Shown here one piece after another: positions 33,577-45,520 of a stretch of 64,000 bases of DNA; position 1 is the stretch's first letter; every line of letters begins with the position of its first letter. The translations under genes and the position numbers were made by a program. The stretch is taken from the NCBI RefSeq assembly GCF_028372415.1, contig NC_092874.1, positions 114,093,744-114,157,743 on the forward strand, read 5' to 3'. This stretch comes from Notamacropus eugenii (Eukaryota > Chordata > Mammalia > Diprotodontia > Macropodidae). Below the pieces are notes generated by a model that was not told the origin of the DNA, made no database searches, and was given only the letters and a program-made list of their open reading frames with translations.

Positions 33577-34510
33577 ATCAATCAGGCAAAAAACATTATG
33601 CATCCACTATATGCCAGTCACAGTGCTAAGTGCTGGAGATACAAAGGCAAAAAGACAGTCTCTGCCCCCAAGGTGCTTACAGTCTAATGGGGGGAGACCG
33701 CAAGCCAACAAATACATAGAAATGAACTCTACATGATAAGACATATACAAGAAAAATAGAAGACAGAAGGCATTAGAATTAAAAGAGATTGGGAAAGACT
33801 TCCTTTAGAAAATGGGATTTTAATTGAGAAGTGGAGAAGCCAGGGAAGATAGAGGTGGCAATCAGAAGCAAGAACATTCCAGGCACATGGGATAGCCAGA
33901 GATGGAGGATGAGCTTAAAGATAGAGGATCTTGTTCATGGAACAGCCAGGGAGGCCAATGTAGTGTCACTGGATTGCAGAGTTAGGATTGAAGTAGGGGT
34001 GGGAGACTCATTGTGATGTGAGAGAGCTAGGTAATGAAGGGCATTTCATGCCAAACAAAGTTTTTTGTGTTTGATCCTGGAGGTGTTAGGGAACTACCGG
34101 AGTTTACTCAGTATAAGGATTGAGGGTTACAAGGTCAGACTTGCACTTCAGGGCAATCAGTTTAGTGACTGAGTGGGGATGATAGACTAGCAGCGGGAGA
34201 AATTTGTGGCAGGTTGACCTAGCAGGAGGCTATTGCAGTAGTACAAGTGTGAGGTGATGAGGATCAGTACCAGGAAGGTTACAGTATCAGAGGAGAGAAG
34301 AGTATGTATTTAAGAGATGTTGCAAAGCTGAAGTTGACAGTTTTTGGCAACAGATTTGATATGGGGTTGAGAGATAGGAAAAGTCAGGGATGATACCTAA
34401 GTTGCAAGCCTGGGGGACTGAGAGGGGATGGTAGTGCCCTTGACAGTAATAGGGAAAGTTTGGCAGGAGGAAGAGAGGGTTCAATGGGAAAGATAATGAC
34501 AAAGTAAGGA
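33577..34510 (-). repeat. L2 LINE 3' part, antisense, about 0.93 kb
   Basis: Tail 'cagtgctaagtgctggagat', then 'gtgcttacagtctaatggg', 'ggcattagaattaaaagag', 'gtttgatcctggaggtgtta', 'ggaggctattgcagtagta' and 'tgcaagcctgggggactga'. Read in sense, this is the same region as the L2 at 21.04-21.92 kb. Best preserved antisense L2 here. Confidence 0.8.
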
Positions 34511-35112
34511 CCCATTGAAATTAGATAACATAAAACTGGAATACCCAATCAACAAGATTGTGTGACTTCCTTCAGCTTTGGTAAAATTCATGTGAATAGG
34601 AGTAGAGGAGGTAGGTGGTGGGAATAATTCAGAGCTGAGATTTGGCATGATTTGGGTGGCAGAATTTGAGAGTAGAAAATGGTATAAAGTTGAATTGATT
34701 AATCAAGATTGATATTGGGAAAGGAGAAAAGTGAAGTCAGAGTAAGGCTAATGGACTTGTTGAGAAATTAGCTGAGCTGGTAAAGAAGGTACTGAGGCTA
34801 GAGGGATTTGAGGTCCAGATGAGAGTAAAGAATAGGTTTAGAAGGTGTTGAAGCACAGAGAAAGATGGACTGATAGGAAGTTAGGGTTATGTAGAGGAAC
34901 ATTAGAATTTTTGATCAAATAAATGGAACATTTGTGAGCAATAGTGACATGGAGTAATGGAATAGGTCTTGGCATTTCGGGATATTGTGAAACTGGGAGA
35001 TTAAGGTGTTTGAGGGAGCTTCAGCATGAATATAATAAAGGTGCCAAGCAGTGAGGAGGAAAGGAAGTGAACTAGGAGGTGCTTAATATCTTTAGAAAGG
35101 AGGAAGAATGGT
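34511..35112. other. Unassigned purine-rich sequence
   Basis: AG-rich, with no clear landmark of the L2 3' region and no gene. It may be older LINE sequence. Confidence 0.35.
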
Positions 35113-35713
35113 CATAGGTTCTCAAAGTGGGCAATACCACCACCTGGGGGCGGTGGTATAATGCGGGTGTGTGTGTGTGGGGGGTTGTAACCTTGGGGGC
35201 AATTGGGAGCATTGATTAAAAATAAGGGGGCAGTGGAAGCATAAGGAAAGAAGAGAAGAAAATTTTGAAAAACTGTACATGTGTCATCTGTTGTGTAACA
35301 GTTCAGGTTGCAGTGATTACATTATTTTCCAGATAAACACACAAAATGCCAGTTATAATTGATCAAGTGGTCAAGTCCACTGACAAGTCTTAACAAGCAG
35401 GTGTTGGCAAGTGAATGTGTAGTGCATTGTTGGGAAGTCCAGCATTCATCAGCAGGTATATGTGCATGTAATGACTTGTTTACAGTACTATACTGTTACA
35501 TGAAGCAGTGTTGTCATCAAAATTTTAATGCAGGAAAAACCCCACAAATTTACAATAAATTATTAAATTTAAGATGCATCATTTCCAAAAATTACATTAA
35601 AAATTTTTTTTAAAAACCCAATTAAAGAAAGTAGATTTCCAGGGGTGCTGAGTAATTTTTTTTTTTTTTTTTTGAAAAGGGTACTATGGACCACATAAGT
35701 TTGAGAATCTCTG
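35113..35713 (+). mobile_element. 600 bp hAT-like non-autonomous element, copy 2
   Basis: Starts near 'aggttctcaaagtgggcaat' and ends 'aagtttgagaatctctg', hAT-like inverted ends. It is the opposite-orientation relative of 19786-20400: both contain 'caaaattttaatgcagg', 'aacaagcaggtgttggcaag'-like text and an A/T-rich inner end. Borders are good to a few bases, and no clear duplication was found. Confidence 0.65.
35140..35154 (+). promoter_or_regulatory. CTCF-like core motif inside hAT-like element
   Basis: CCACCTGGGGGCGGT matches 14 of 15 positions of the CTCF core CCASYAGRKGGCRSY (T replaces A at position 6). The corresponding end of the other copy does not keep it. Single-motif evidence only. 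Confidence 0.4.
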
Positions 35714-35864
35714 GTCTAGAAGCTGGTTGACAGCAGCTACCAATGTGAAGAATTTCAGTAGAGTAAATCAGTGGGTTCATTGATTATGGATTGGAGTTAG
35801 GCTTCTTGAAAGACCAAAAGGGTTTCAGATGGGTAAAATATAGCTGTCCTTACAGGATTCACTT

Positions 35865-36085
35865 AAGATCATAGAATTAAATTAATGGGAACCATTCGTG
35901 TTCCTGTATGGGCTGAATGGGAACCACTGCCTCATTTCATTGAGACTGAGAGGTTATAACTCGTCCAAGGTAAAGAACAGTAGTGGGATACAGTTGTGCC
36001 TACCCTATTTGGAGGTTAAATCTGAATATTAGTCCTCCCATTTTAGTCGTCCTTCCATTGTACCCCACGTTGCTTTTTGCTTGGA
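35865..36085 (-). repeat. MIR3/THER2-like SINE, antisense, diverged
   Basis: 'cttaagatcatagaattaaa', 'attgagactgagaggtt' and 'taactcgtccaaggtaaag' resemble antisense MIR3. Confidence 0.4.
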
Positions 36086-36439
36086 CTTAAACGTCTCTGC
36101 CTGAGTTTCCTAACCAATATGAAAGTGATAGACTTTTAGTGCAGATTTGATAGTGAAGGGTAGCTATATATTTAGTCATGTACCATTTCTCAATCCAAGT
36201 GTACCTTGGCTTAGAGATTAATATTTTTCATATAACCTCTGAGTTATCTGAAAAAAATTGATAGTATCTGAGTTTTGAAAAGTTTATGCTTATGCTATTA
36301 CCTATATTTTCTTTAATTCTTTACATTGAAAAACACCCTGGGGTTTTCGAGGCCCATGATCTTCTATTTACTTTTTGTCATTTCTAATGTTACGTACATT
36401 TAAATTACCCAAGGCTAACATATTTGCTTGATTTCTTTT

Positions 36440-36545
36440 TTACATATCCATATATCTATGTATATATCTACATACATATATGTTTGTGTATATATGTATA
36501 TATATGTGTTATATATATGTGTGTATATATGTATGTATGTCTGAT
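36440..36545. repeat. TA/TG-rich microsatellite
   Basis: Imperfect TATG and TATATG units such as 'tatatatgtgtgtatatatg'. Confidence 0.85.
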
Positions 36546-36914
36546 GATTTGAAATTAGTCAAGTTCTCAGTAGCTGTTTGGCCAGTCTCCTTCTTATGGG
36601 TTGAGAGATCACTCAGTAGGCATTAGAGTTTATATGATATTCCTTGATACTGTTAAGCCTCTTGCATGGAAATAAGAATGGAAATTGAGATGGCACATAG
36701 AGCAGAGAAATTAGACTATAAAGCATCTAGAAAGGAAAGTTGAAAATTTTTCTGTCCCCCCTGCCCTGAACCCCAGGATGAGAGATATTTGTGTCTTTTA
36801 AGGCAGAGCAGAGATATTTGAGAGGAAAAATGTAAAAATGAGAGTAAATCTGTTATGGCACAAACAGTGGTATTAACTGTAAGGAAGGAAGAATCCTATT
36901 GGAAAGTTACCGAA

Positions 36915-37048
36915 GCAAGCAGTAAATGTTTATTAAGTGCATAATCTATGCCAGACTAAGTAATAGATATACAAATGAGAAGTGAAAGGACAGTTTCTGC
37001 CCCCAAGGAACTTACATTCTAATGGGAGGAAGATGACACACCAAAAGG
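36915..37048 (-). repeat. L2 3' end, antisense
   Basis: 'aaatgtttattaagtgcat', 'caaggaacttacattctaat' are the antisense L2 terminus. Confidence 0.65.
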
Positions 37049-37119
37049 AACTGAGAAGTAGTGGGAGGGGGACATCCAAAAAGGAAATAAAACTTGGTTG
37101 TCCTGGCCTTGTCGCCAGT

Positions 37120-37230
37120 ATGGAGGAAGGAAGGAAGAAAGGAAGGAGAGAAGGAAAGAAGGAAGGAAGGAAAGAGAAAAGGAAGGAAGGAAGGAGAGAA
37201 GGAAGGAAGGAAGGAAGGAGAGAAGGAGAG
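37120..37230. repeat. (GGAA)n/(GGAG)n purine microsatellite
   Basis: About 110 bases of GGAAGGAA units with GAGA interruptions, all purine on the + strand. It creates a false Lys/Glu/Arg-rich frame on + and a Pro/Ser/Leu-rich frame on the minus strand. GGAA arrays can bind ETS factors, but nothing here shows function. Confidence 0.9.
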
Positions 37231-37249
37231 GCCTTAGGCTCTGATGGAG

Positions 37250-37800
37250 GGTTCAGGATTAAATGATGGTTGAGGCTTTGAAGCACAGTCTGGACAGTCA
37301 GCAGCATTGCCTGGTGGGAATGAAGACTGGCCTTTCCCCAAATTGGAGGGCCATTTGTTGAGATGGGAATGAAGATCTCTGAAGGAGCTTATACTGGACA
37401 GACTGGATGGTCTAGATCAGAGGATCATGTTTACCAAAAATTAAGCATAAGGTGGGATTAGGTTTTAAGAGAATATTTTAAATAGCATCTGGGATATGTG
37501 CTAGGGAATCAACTAGAAGTGACAGTTATAATAAAGCCCCTTTATAACGAAATTGGCAGTACAAAACTAGATCATTTGTTGAAACAGGATAATAGCAATG
37601 TTTCCCTCATGAACGTACCTAGACTGGACAAAAATACCTCTGCAAAGAGCTTTTGTTTGTTAAGTAATTACCTTAGGTGAAATTTAATGCAATTGAAGTT
37701 GTCTTTGTATCCTCAGCTTCTTCCACCATTCATCTTCTTCATTTACCCTCTTGCCCTTCAGCTTCCTAATTTCTTGCATCCCCAGAACTAGAAAGGATCT
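37250..37800. other. No recognised feature
   Basis: Single-copy-looking sequence; the short frames have no resemblance to a family. Confidence 0.35.
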
Positions 37801-37804
37801 ACAT

Positions 37805-38025
37805 ATGAGCCTCAGCAACATTTATTGAATGCCTGCTGCAGGCTGAATACTAGGTCCTTTGGTTGTAATGAAGTATTTTGTTCCCACCCTGGTTTGTGTT
37901 CTCTGTTTAGATGTATCCTCTTGAAGGAAGGGACCTTTTCTTTTTGTTTTCCCCAGCATAGTACTTTGCGTATTATGGTTGCCTAATTAGTAAGTATTTG
38001 TTGAATGAATGAATTCTGATGCTTA
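37805..38025. repeat. Two L2 3' ends in opposite orientation
   Basis: An antisense tail at 37805-37866 ('acatttattgaatgcctgct') is followed by a sense terminus at 37905-38025 ('ttgaaggaagggaccttttc', 'ttgttgaatgaatgaattc'). Confidence 0.55.
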
Positions 38026-38491
38026 AAATTGGAGATAAAAGATACATTAAAAAGATAAAAATTACAAAGGACTTGTTCTTAGTGTTTCCACACTTACTTT
38101 TCTGTGCTTTTTTATTATTCTAGTAATAGTAAGCAGGAAGTCATTAATGGGAAAAAGAATGAAATTTCTTAATCCCACCCTTCTCAACCAGAATGGGAGA
38201 AGCTCTGATACATTGTTTGATCTGATTTTAGCCTCAACAATCAGGCTTTGATTTTTAAGCTTTTTACCTCAATTTGTGGAATGCAAAATTTTATTCTTTT
38301 GAAGGAATTCCCTGCTTTAACAAGCTGGTATGAAAATGTTTTAGGGGGTAGTTCCCTAAATTTGTTTCCTGAGAAATGCCAGACCTGTTGGTAAACATTT
38401 AGCATGTCTGGACCTCTGTTCTTCTAGGGAGGCTAAATTCTTGCAGGATAGGCTTTTTTAATTCAGGGGAAAGAGGACTGACATTTTTCTG
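38026..38491. other. No recognised feature
   Basis: AT-rich sequence without a supported frame or repeat. Confidence 0.35.
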
Positions 38492-38701
38492 TAGAGGTTC
38501 TTAACTTTTTGTGTTAGGAGCCCCTTTGGTGATCTGGTGAAATCTATGGACCCCCTTCTCAGGAGGATTACTTACATTTAGTTTGAAGAAATGCTAAATT
38601 TCAGTGAAAACTAGTTTTTTTTTTTAATCCATCAAAGTTCAAAAACTTGAAGTCTGTCCAGGACTGCTTGTGAGTCCAGAGAACCTAGGCTATGAACCTC
38701 T
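38492..38701. mobile_element. hAT-type MITE, about 210 bp
   Basis: Left end 'tagaggttcttaacttttt', right end 'ggctatgaacctct', with inner 'gagcccctttggtgatctg' as in hAT-Charlie MITEs. Possible duplication of a TTTTCTG-like word on both sides, blurred by T runs. Confidence 0.6.
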
Positions 38702-38847
38702 TTTTCTAGGATGGAGTCCTCACTGTATTAGCACAGATCTGTCTTTAAGTTCCTCTCAGAATCTCCTTCCAGGAACATAGGTTAGAACTCTAATCTTACT
38801 CTTCTTCATTTAAACCTTCAGGGCCTCTTGATATATCTACCTTAAAT

Positions 38848-39062
38848 TGTTAGTGTTGTGGTTTTTCTGTTGTGTCAGACTCCTTGTGACCCCATGTGGT
38901 GTTTTCTTGGCCAAGATACTGTAGTGGTTTTCCCTTTCGGGCGGAAAAAAGTGACTTGCCATGATCATATGGCATGTAAATGTCTGAGAGTGGCTTTGTA
39001 CTCAGGTTTTCCTTACTCTAGGCGTACTACTCTCTCCACTGAGCCATGTAGCTGTCTCCAGT
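38848..39062 (-). mobile_element. MAR1-type SINE, antisense, diverged
   Basis: 'tgttgtgtcagactccttgt', 'cttggccaagatactgtag', 'gagtggctttgtactcagg' follow antisense MAR1 order. Confidence 0.7.
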
Positions 39063-39364
39063 TTAAATTAACCATCATATTTGATGTTGAATTTAATATT
39101 GTGTTTGTACTGTAATCTATTTCTTTTCTGACTTTTATAAGTATATCCCTGTAACTCCTACATTATAACAGTGGGATACATTCTTCTTTTAACAGGGACA
39201 TTATTCTACATATGATCACATAAGACATTAACAGGGAGATATGTATCAAGTAGGGAGGAGTCTTGGGGAAAATGAGACTAGTATCTGTGTTTGATTTTTC
39301 ACTGAACCATGATGGCTCTTGAAGAGACTTCATAGTTAGAGTTATACTTAAATGCCTCACCTTC

Positions 39365-39575
39365 TAAATGAAGCCATTTTCCCATGAACATCTTCGATTC
39401 CAAACCTTAGTCTGTTTGGCATTTGAACTCTGGCATTTCATTCCAACTGTTCTTGCTTGTGGGCTTTATCTTATTTGCAGTCTTTGCCCTTCCAAGTCTG
39501 TAATTCTCTCCCAATCTAGTAAAGTGATTTCATACATATTGGGCAGGGCCTTAATAAATATTTGTTAAATGAATA
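39365..39575 (+). repeat. L2 3' end, sense
   Basis: 'tggcatttcattccaactg' and 'gccttaataaatatttgtta' mark a sense L2 tail. Confidence 0.5.
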
Positions 39576-39639
39576 TCTTGTCCTGCAGTGACCATTGATG
39601 AGGTGCTGACATGAGGGGATCATGACTGAATTAATATAG

Positions 39640-39780
39640 TTTAGAGCTTGAAGGAACTTTAGAGAATGTTGAATTTATTAAAACCCAGAGAAGTTTTGAT
39701 TTGATGAGGATCACACAGATAAGTAGGATTGGGATTTGAACTCTGGGCTTCAAATTACTGTTCTTCTACTATAGTACACT
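39640..39780 (-). repeat. MIR3-like SINE fragment, antisense
   Basis: 'agagcttgaaggaacttta', 'gatgaggatcacacagata' and 'gggatttgaactctgggct' are antisense MIR3 landmarks. Confidence 0.5.
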
Positions 39781-39977
39781 GTTCAGTTGTGTGTGGTACA
39801 GGGAAAGGGGAGAATACCAATAAGTAGTTTATAAAGCCTTTTCCTTCCATCTTTCTTTACTATTAAGGAGCTCAAGTTATTGGGGTTTTTTTTTTCCTAT
39901 TCCTTTTGATCTTAGGGTTTACTGTACTAGGAACTGTGTATTTTTTTTTAACCTCTAGACCTATTCCTCTGTTTTAG

Positions 39978-40011
39978 GGGGAGAAATGAAGATCCCTCAA
40001 AAAAGAAAAAG
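39978..40011 (+). other. Candidate 34 nt exon (A)
   Basis: Flanked by a good acceptor (pyrimidine tract ending 'attcctctgttttag') and an AAG|GTAATC donor. With one base carried in, it reads GRNEDPSKKKK and ends on a codon boundary. A second frame has an ATG giving MKIPQKRK; the third is closed. Phase fits candidate exon B. No protein family was recognised, and such short matches arise by chance. Confidence 0.2.
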
Positions 40012-40029
40012 GTAATCTACCTTCAGAGC

Positions 40030-41200
40030 ATCCCTTGAAGTTAGTAAAGCCACTTTATATTAAAATCTTAGAACATTTTCTTGTATTATTTTTAAGTAAT
40101 TAGTTTTATGGATATGAATTCACATTAAAAATGTCTTCACTGTGATTTAACAACTGAAGTTATATGCTGACTTTTTTCTCCTTTGACTTTAACATGATGG
40201 TTAGTTTTTATCATTCTCTGTCCATGGTACTATACATCATACCTATAAATATTTACTTACAGTTGTTAGCATTTTGAGGAGTAATTAAGTTTGAAAAGTT
40301 CTTATGGTAGATCTGGGCTCAACTGTTATTAGCAATCAGCTCTTGTGATTTACTTGATTGTTGATTTCATTATTAGCAAATATTTCAGGGCCTGTGATGT
40401 GGAATGGTATTTGGCACTCATCAAAGTAATATTGTTATTCAAATTAGCACTAAAATCACTGTGAGAAGTTGATAATTCTTATTCATAGCTTGTGATCCAA
40501 TGTATCATCTTAGACCGAGGACCAAAGATGGTCAGATTGAAAGTAAATGAGTTATCCAACATGTTACAAATAACATTGCCCCAGCAATCCCATTATAACT
40601 AAATTCCACCCTACCTTCCTGAGCCCTGATGTGATGTCATATTTCATACCTGGTCTGTTTCTAACCAATCTTTTTCATTGTTGTGGCTCTGACCTCTGCT
40701 TCATAATAACTTTTTCCCCACCTCACATGTCTTTCTTGACTTTTGTTCCTTGATCTGTAGTGGGTTGAGAATTCTCTTTGCTAGTTTTGCTCCTTGTTTT
40801 CTCCTTATTTTGTTCAGCTCTCTTCCTTCTGGGTTAACTACCCCTTGATCTCATAATATTGATTTGCCTAACTGTTGTGTTTTTGTGCAACCAACTAATG
40901 ATGTAGCTTGGGAGGGGGAGTGGAACACACCCATATTCAGTGTTTTTAAAGTTTAGTAAAAGCCAATAGGAGTTTGTCTTAAAATGAGGTGTGTATTATT
41001 AAGCCACAAAGAGGGAAGTATCATGCTCATTCTGAGTGAATAGGAAGAAACTATTAAGTTTTTGCAGTTTTGTTTGTATGTCCTTAGGCAGAGTCATTCA
41101 AAGGTTTTAAGGAAAAGAGTGTGGAGACACAGGGTTTTCAGAGCAGAGAAAAAGCCTATGAAAAATTATTCTTAGAAGGCTATGTGGTAGGTAAAAGCTG
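40030..41200. other. No recognised feature
   Basis: AT-rich, single-copy-looking sequence without supported frames. Confidence 0.35.
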
Positions 41201-41209
41201 TTGGGCTCT

Positions 41210-41400
41210 AATGCAGTAATTCTCAAAGTATAGCATAAGTATAAGGATCTGCAGAGTTAAAACCATTTTCGTAATAATACTAAAACTTCTCAATTTCTAA
41301 TAGAGTAAATATTTGTATATATAACCCACATAAACAAAAGGTCTTTGAGGCAGTTATCTGTAATGTTTAAGAATGTAAAAGGGTCCTGAGACAATGGAAG
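41210..41400. mobile_element. hAT-Charlie-like MITE fragment
   Basis: 'cagtaattctcaaagtatag', 'atataacccacataaacaaa' and 'gtaaaagggtcctgagac' match the family of the element at 13517. The right end is lost. Confidence 0.55.
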
Positions 41401-41429
41401 CAATGACTTCAGGTTCTACTAGAATAGTT

Positions 41430-42416
41430 TAAGAAGCCATGGGCATAAAAAGATTAGGGGGTACAAAGCATGGAGTGGGAAGCTGTGGACAGGAGAGAAT
41501 TAGTCTTTTTGGAGTCAAGATTCCTGTTTTGAGAATGATCAGTAAGTAACATGCCTTTGATGGATTAAAACAGTAGTATCTAATAAAATTTGCTCTATCA
41601 CCAACTCTGAATCTCAATACACTTTATTTACGGTTGTCATTCTTGCTGAATTCAGTGTATTAGGCACACTTTCTGTTGGCTGTGCACAACTAGTTGTGGG
41701 CCTGTGTTTGAACTAGATTTTAAGGATTAATTTACATTGATGTATTCTGTGAGTACTCCCTTAACTTTAATAGAAATGTTTGCTTCTTAACTGAATTTCT
41801 AATTGGTAAAATTTCAGCCAGTGTGAGAAGCATGTATTTAAACTGGGCATGAGGGGTGCTGAGAGAAGAGGATCCTTAAAATTATAATATTCAATTTGTT
41901 ATTCCTGAAGTAAGATTGCCCCTGGGGAATAGGAAGAAAAGGTGTATTTTTTTCCATAACTTCTACTCTTCCAACCTAAGAATTAACTGTTGCTTTCCTT
42001 CTGTTCTCTCTCACCAACTTCCTGTTTGGAGCCTTAGGCTGTGCCTTGATCTGATTTTTCATCTTTTTGTCTCTTAGTCAAAGGGCGACTTTCACCAAAT
42101 CTTCATGGAAGAAAAAAATTTGTTACCTCGCTTTAGTGTGAACCTAATGGAGTTCCTCTCTTTGTGAATGTCTCCTGGGTGAAAAATCTGTGTTTGGGCA
42201 TGGGTGGGTGTTGGGAAAGGAGTCATCTCTTTGAGTCTCTGTGGATTTGGGATCTTGGGATTTTCAGAAGGGCTTCATAGCAGCTTCTTGTTCTGTCCAG
42301 CTCTGTGGAAAGAGCACTGACTCATAATATTTGTTTACAAATGCACATCTGTACATCTTTTCTTCCTATTAGACTTGAGAAATGTTTAATTTGCCTATTA
42401 GGTCAATATAGTAGTT
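41430..42416. other. No recognised feature
   Basis: No exon, RNA gene or repeat recognised. Confidence 0.35.
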
Positions 42417-42700
42417 CATGGGTAGTGCAATAGAAAGAGCATTGATATTCAAACCACAGGATTACAGTGATCTAGGCATAGGGGTGGGGAACTTGTGGCC
42501 TCAAGGCCATATGTGGCTCTCTAGGTCCTCAAGTGCAGCCCTTTGACTGAATCCAGACGTCATATAACAAATGGCTCAGAGCATGTCATGTCACTTTTCT
42601 GAGCCTCAGTTTCCTTATCTGCAAAATGGGGTATTAAAGCATCTATTATTATTAAAGCACCTATTTCAAAGTATTGTAAAGATAACACTAAATAAATATG
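42417..42700 (+). repeat. MIR/THER SINE interrupted by a 95 bp hAT fragment
   Basis: MIR head at 42417-42480 ('gtgcaatagaaagagcattg') and tail at 42576-42700 ('agcctcagtttccttatct', 'gtattgtaaagataacac') flank 42481-42575. That inner piece, 'ggggtggggaacttgtggcc' and 'tgcagccctttgactgaatc', is one end of a hAT MITE. Confidence 0.6.
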
Positions 42701-43319
42701 AGCAATTGATTCTGTGATTTATGATTATTCTTATACACTGAAACTTAAGAAAGCTAAATATGCCAGAATTCATCTATGTAAGTGACTTTTCTTCAGAGTT
42801 ATCACCTTTAGAAGCAATACCCTTATTCTCAGTGGTTCTCTGTTGAAAACATTTTTTTTGAAATCATCTTTAGAAATTACCTTAAATATCCTTAGAGGAA
42901 GCAAACTTTGTCTTTTGAGGATAGGCTTGATTTTTAAAAACAGCTGAAATTTTTGGAGGAAAGTGTAGTAAATAAAGCAGGTCATTAAATTGGCTAATGC
43001 ACTTGGTTAAAAAAAAATCTTTGGAAGGAAGCTGCAATGTGGACCCAACATATTATTGCACAGAAGCCAAATAATATATTCCTTCAAAATTTTTATGTAA
43101 AAAGCATAACTGGTAGCAGATCTTAGTGAACAAAGTTACTGATATTAAAGAATAAAATTAGCATAGATTAATATGTGATTTTGACATGTATACTTCCTTG
43201 GGTCTTGGGAACTTTGGAGTTTTAGTGCTTTGAGTTGTTTGAATCATTCTGGAAATACCTAATTTTGCCACCCCTGTTTTTTTTTCCTTAAAAATATTTT
43301 GTTCATCTTCCCTTAAAAG

Positions 43320-43329
43320 ACCAAGAAAG
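43320..43329 (+). other. Candidate 10 nt microexon (B)
   Basis: ACCAAGAAAG lies between an acceptor-like 'catcttcccttaaaag' and a strong GTAAGTG donor. In phase after candidate A it reads TKK with one base left over. Listed only because of its phase fit with A and C. Confidence 0.12.
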
Positions 43330-43454
43330 GTAAGTGTTTACTATTCCTATTCACTTATTGCTATGACTCTACGTAGAAAATTTGTATGTTTTTCTTTTTT
43401 AAATAAATCCCTTTTAAACCCAAATTTAACTTTTCAGCCATCATTCTCTAACTT

Positions 43455-43895
43455 GTCAAAATTTTCAGAAAGTCAATAAAAATTTGTTAAGCACCTACTT
43501 ATGTGCCATGCATGGTTATAAATGAAAAGAAAGATAGTCCCTGCCTTCAAAAAGCAAAGACAACATAAGAGAATGCTCAGAAGGTTGGGGAAGAGGAAAA
43601 AAGTGTAGAGCAACCATGTAGGAGTTCAGTGTCCAACTCTTTGTGAACCATTTGGTAATGATCCTGGAGTGGTTTGCCAAGTTCTTCTCTATCTCATTTC
43701 ACAGATGAGGCAAATAGAGTTAAGTGACTTGCCCAGGCATACACAGCCAGATTTGAACTTAAGAAGATGTTTATATGTAGTCTCTTCTAGTAGACTGTAA
43801 GCTTCCTGGGAGCAAGAACTGTTCTGCTTTTCTCTGTATCTCCTGCACTTAGCACAGTGCCAGACACATAGATGGTAGTTAACTCTAATAGTTTT
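43455..43895. repeat. Cluster: L2 tail (-), MAR1 (-), L2 tail (+)
   Basis: Antisense L2 at 43455-43570 ('tttgttaagcacctacttat'). Antisense MAR1 at 43618-43765 ('gtggtttgccaagttcttct', 'taagtgacttgcccaggcat'). Sense L2 at 43785-43895 ('gcacttagcacagtgccaga'). Confidence 0.65.
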
Positions 43896-43919
43896 GCTTT
43901 TATCATGCGTCTTCTCAAC

Positions 43920-44830
43920 TTATGATCATTGTTCTTAGTTCTTTCCTTGGGACCAAACAACATGCTTAATCCTTCTAAGAGAAAGGCTTTTAAACATTTG
44001 AACATAGTTATAATTTTTCTAGAAGTTTTCTTTAGACTAAACAACCCCAGTTCTTTCAACCAATACTTTTACGTTATGGCTCCTGGTATTGCTATTCTAG
44101 TCATTCTCCTGTGGTGCTATCCAGCTTATTAATGTCTTTCCTAAAATGTGACACCTAGGACTAAACAACATAGTTCAGAGATGGTCTGACCAGGACATAA
44201 TATGATCTTTTCCATTTTTCTGGGCACTATGTCTCTACTGGTTTAGAACTAGGTCTTATTAACTTGCTTTTGCTGTTAATCTCATTCTGTTGTTTAATTG
44301 ATTTTGCAGTATACATGAACTATTTAGCTATGCCTTCACTATCTTGTATTTGTGAAGGTGATTTTTAAAAATCCAAGTGTAAAATTTAACATTAAATTCT
44401 TTTTGGCTTATTTTCCTAGGTTGTTGATCTTTTTAGATTCCGACTGTCCTTTCACATATTACTTGTATCTCCCTTATGTAAGTCATATTTGATAAGCATG
44501 CCCTCTCTACCTTTATCTCCATGATTGATAAAAATGAAAAGAACAGCGCCAGATTCCTTTAGGTAACTCTTAGAGATCTCTGGCCAAGTTGACAATGAGC
44601 CGTTACTGACTTCTCTTTGGAGCTGCCTAATTTCCCTATCACCTAGCCAACTTACTTTTGCTATCATATCCACAGTGGGTAGAATGAAATACTGGTGGAT
44701 ACTTTGCTGAAATGTAGTTAGATCATAATAATATCAGTCTAGTTAGCTCCCTCAAAAAAAATGAGGTTAGTTTAACAGCTTATTTTTGATGAAACCCTGC
44801 TGTCTGATAGTGAACACTGCTTTTCTTTCT
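43920..44830 (-). repeat. CR1/L3-type LINE, antisense, about 0.9 kb
   Basis: Blocks in order: 'aacaaccccagttctttcaa', 'ccagcttattaatgtctttc', 'cagagatggtctgaccagga', 'ctatgccttcactatcttg', 'tttgataagcatgccctct', 'aagttgacaatgagccgtta', 'tactttgctgaaatgtag'. These match an ancient CR1-superfamily repeat common in mammals, in antisense. The subfamily name is from memory. Confidence 0.65.
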
Positions 44831-44874
44831 AGATTTTCATATGCCTGCCCCATAATAATACATTCTGAAGTGTA

Positions 44875-45290
44875 TAGTTTAAGAATATTGACCAGTTGGC
44901 AAAGAATTAAAAATTGAGGAAATGCCCCTTAATTGAGGAAAGACTGAACAAGTTATGGTATATGATTATGGTGGAATACTGTTGTGCTGTAAGAAATGAA
45001 GGGGATGGTTTCGAAAAAATCTGGTAAGACTTATAAACTGTTGCAAATGAAGTGAGCACAACCAGGTGAAATGGTACACAGTAACAGCAGTGTTGGTGGT
45101 CATCATGGTTATGATGATCATCTGTGAAAGACTTAGAATTATTCTGATCAGTACAGTGATCGAAGAGAGTTCCAAAATACTCATAATAAAAAATGCTTTC
45201 GACTTCCAGAGAGAGAACTGATGAACTCTGAGTACCAATTAAAGGATGTGGGTTTTTTTTTTTTTACTTTATTTTGTTTGCTTTTTTCCC
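44875..45290 (+). repeat. L1 3' end, sense
   Basis: 'gtatatgattatggtggaat', 'gctgtaagaaatgaagggga', 'aaatgaagtgagcacaacca', 'ccagagagagaactgatga' are the conserved 3' coding end/UTR of marsupial L1, ending in a T12 run near 45250. Confidence 0.75.
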
Positions 45291-45520
45291 ACCTGAAAAT
45301 GCTTGGTCTTATTTTATCCTTTGTGTCCATCTAATTTACACTTGATTTTATGAAGATTACTGACTGTGATATAGTTATTATACTTACTAGTTATTTTAAT
45401 CCTTTGAAATAGTGTTCATTTGGGCCTGATTTTCTTCTTACTATCTTTCCTACTTATTTCAGCTCGTGATTTACCATATTGGTTTTGCTTTTCTAGTCCA
45501 AGTACTATTTTCTTTTTTTT

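Noticed and set aside
36933-37307. Frames of 94 (+) and 124 (-) codons rich in Lys/Glu/Arg or Pro/Ser/Leu
   Set aside because: Created by the GGAA microsatellite and an L2 tail.
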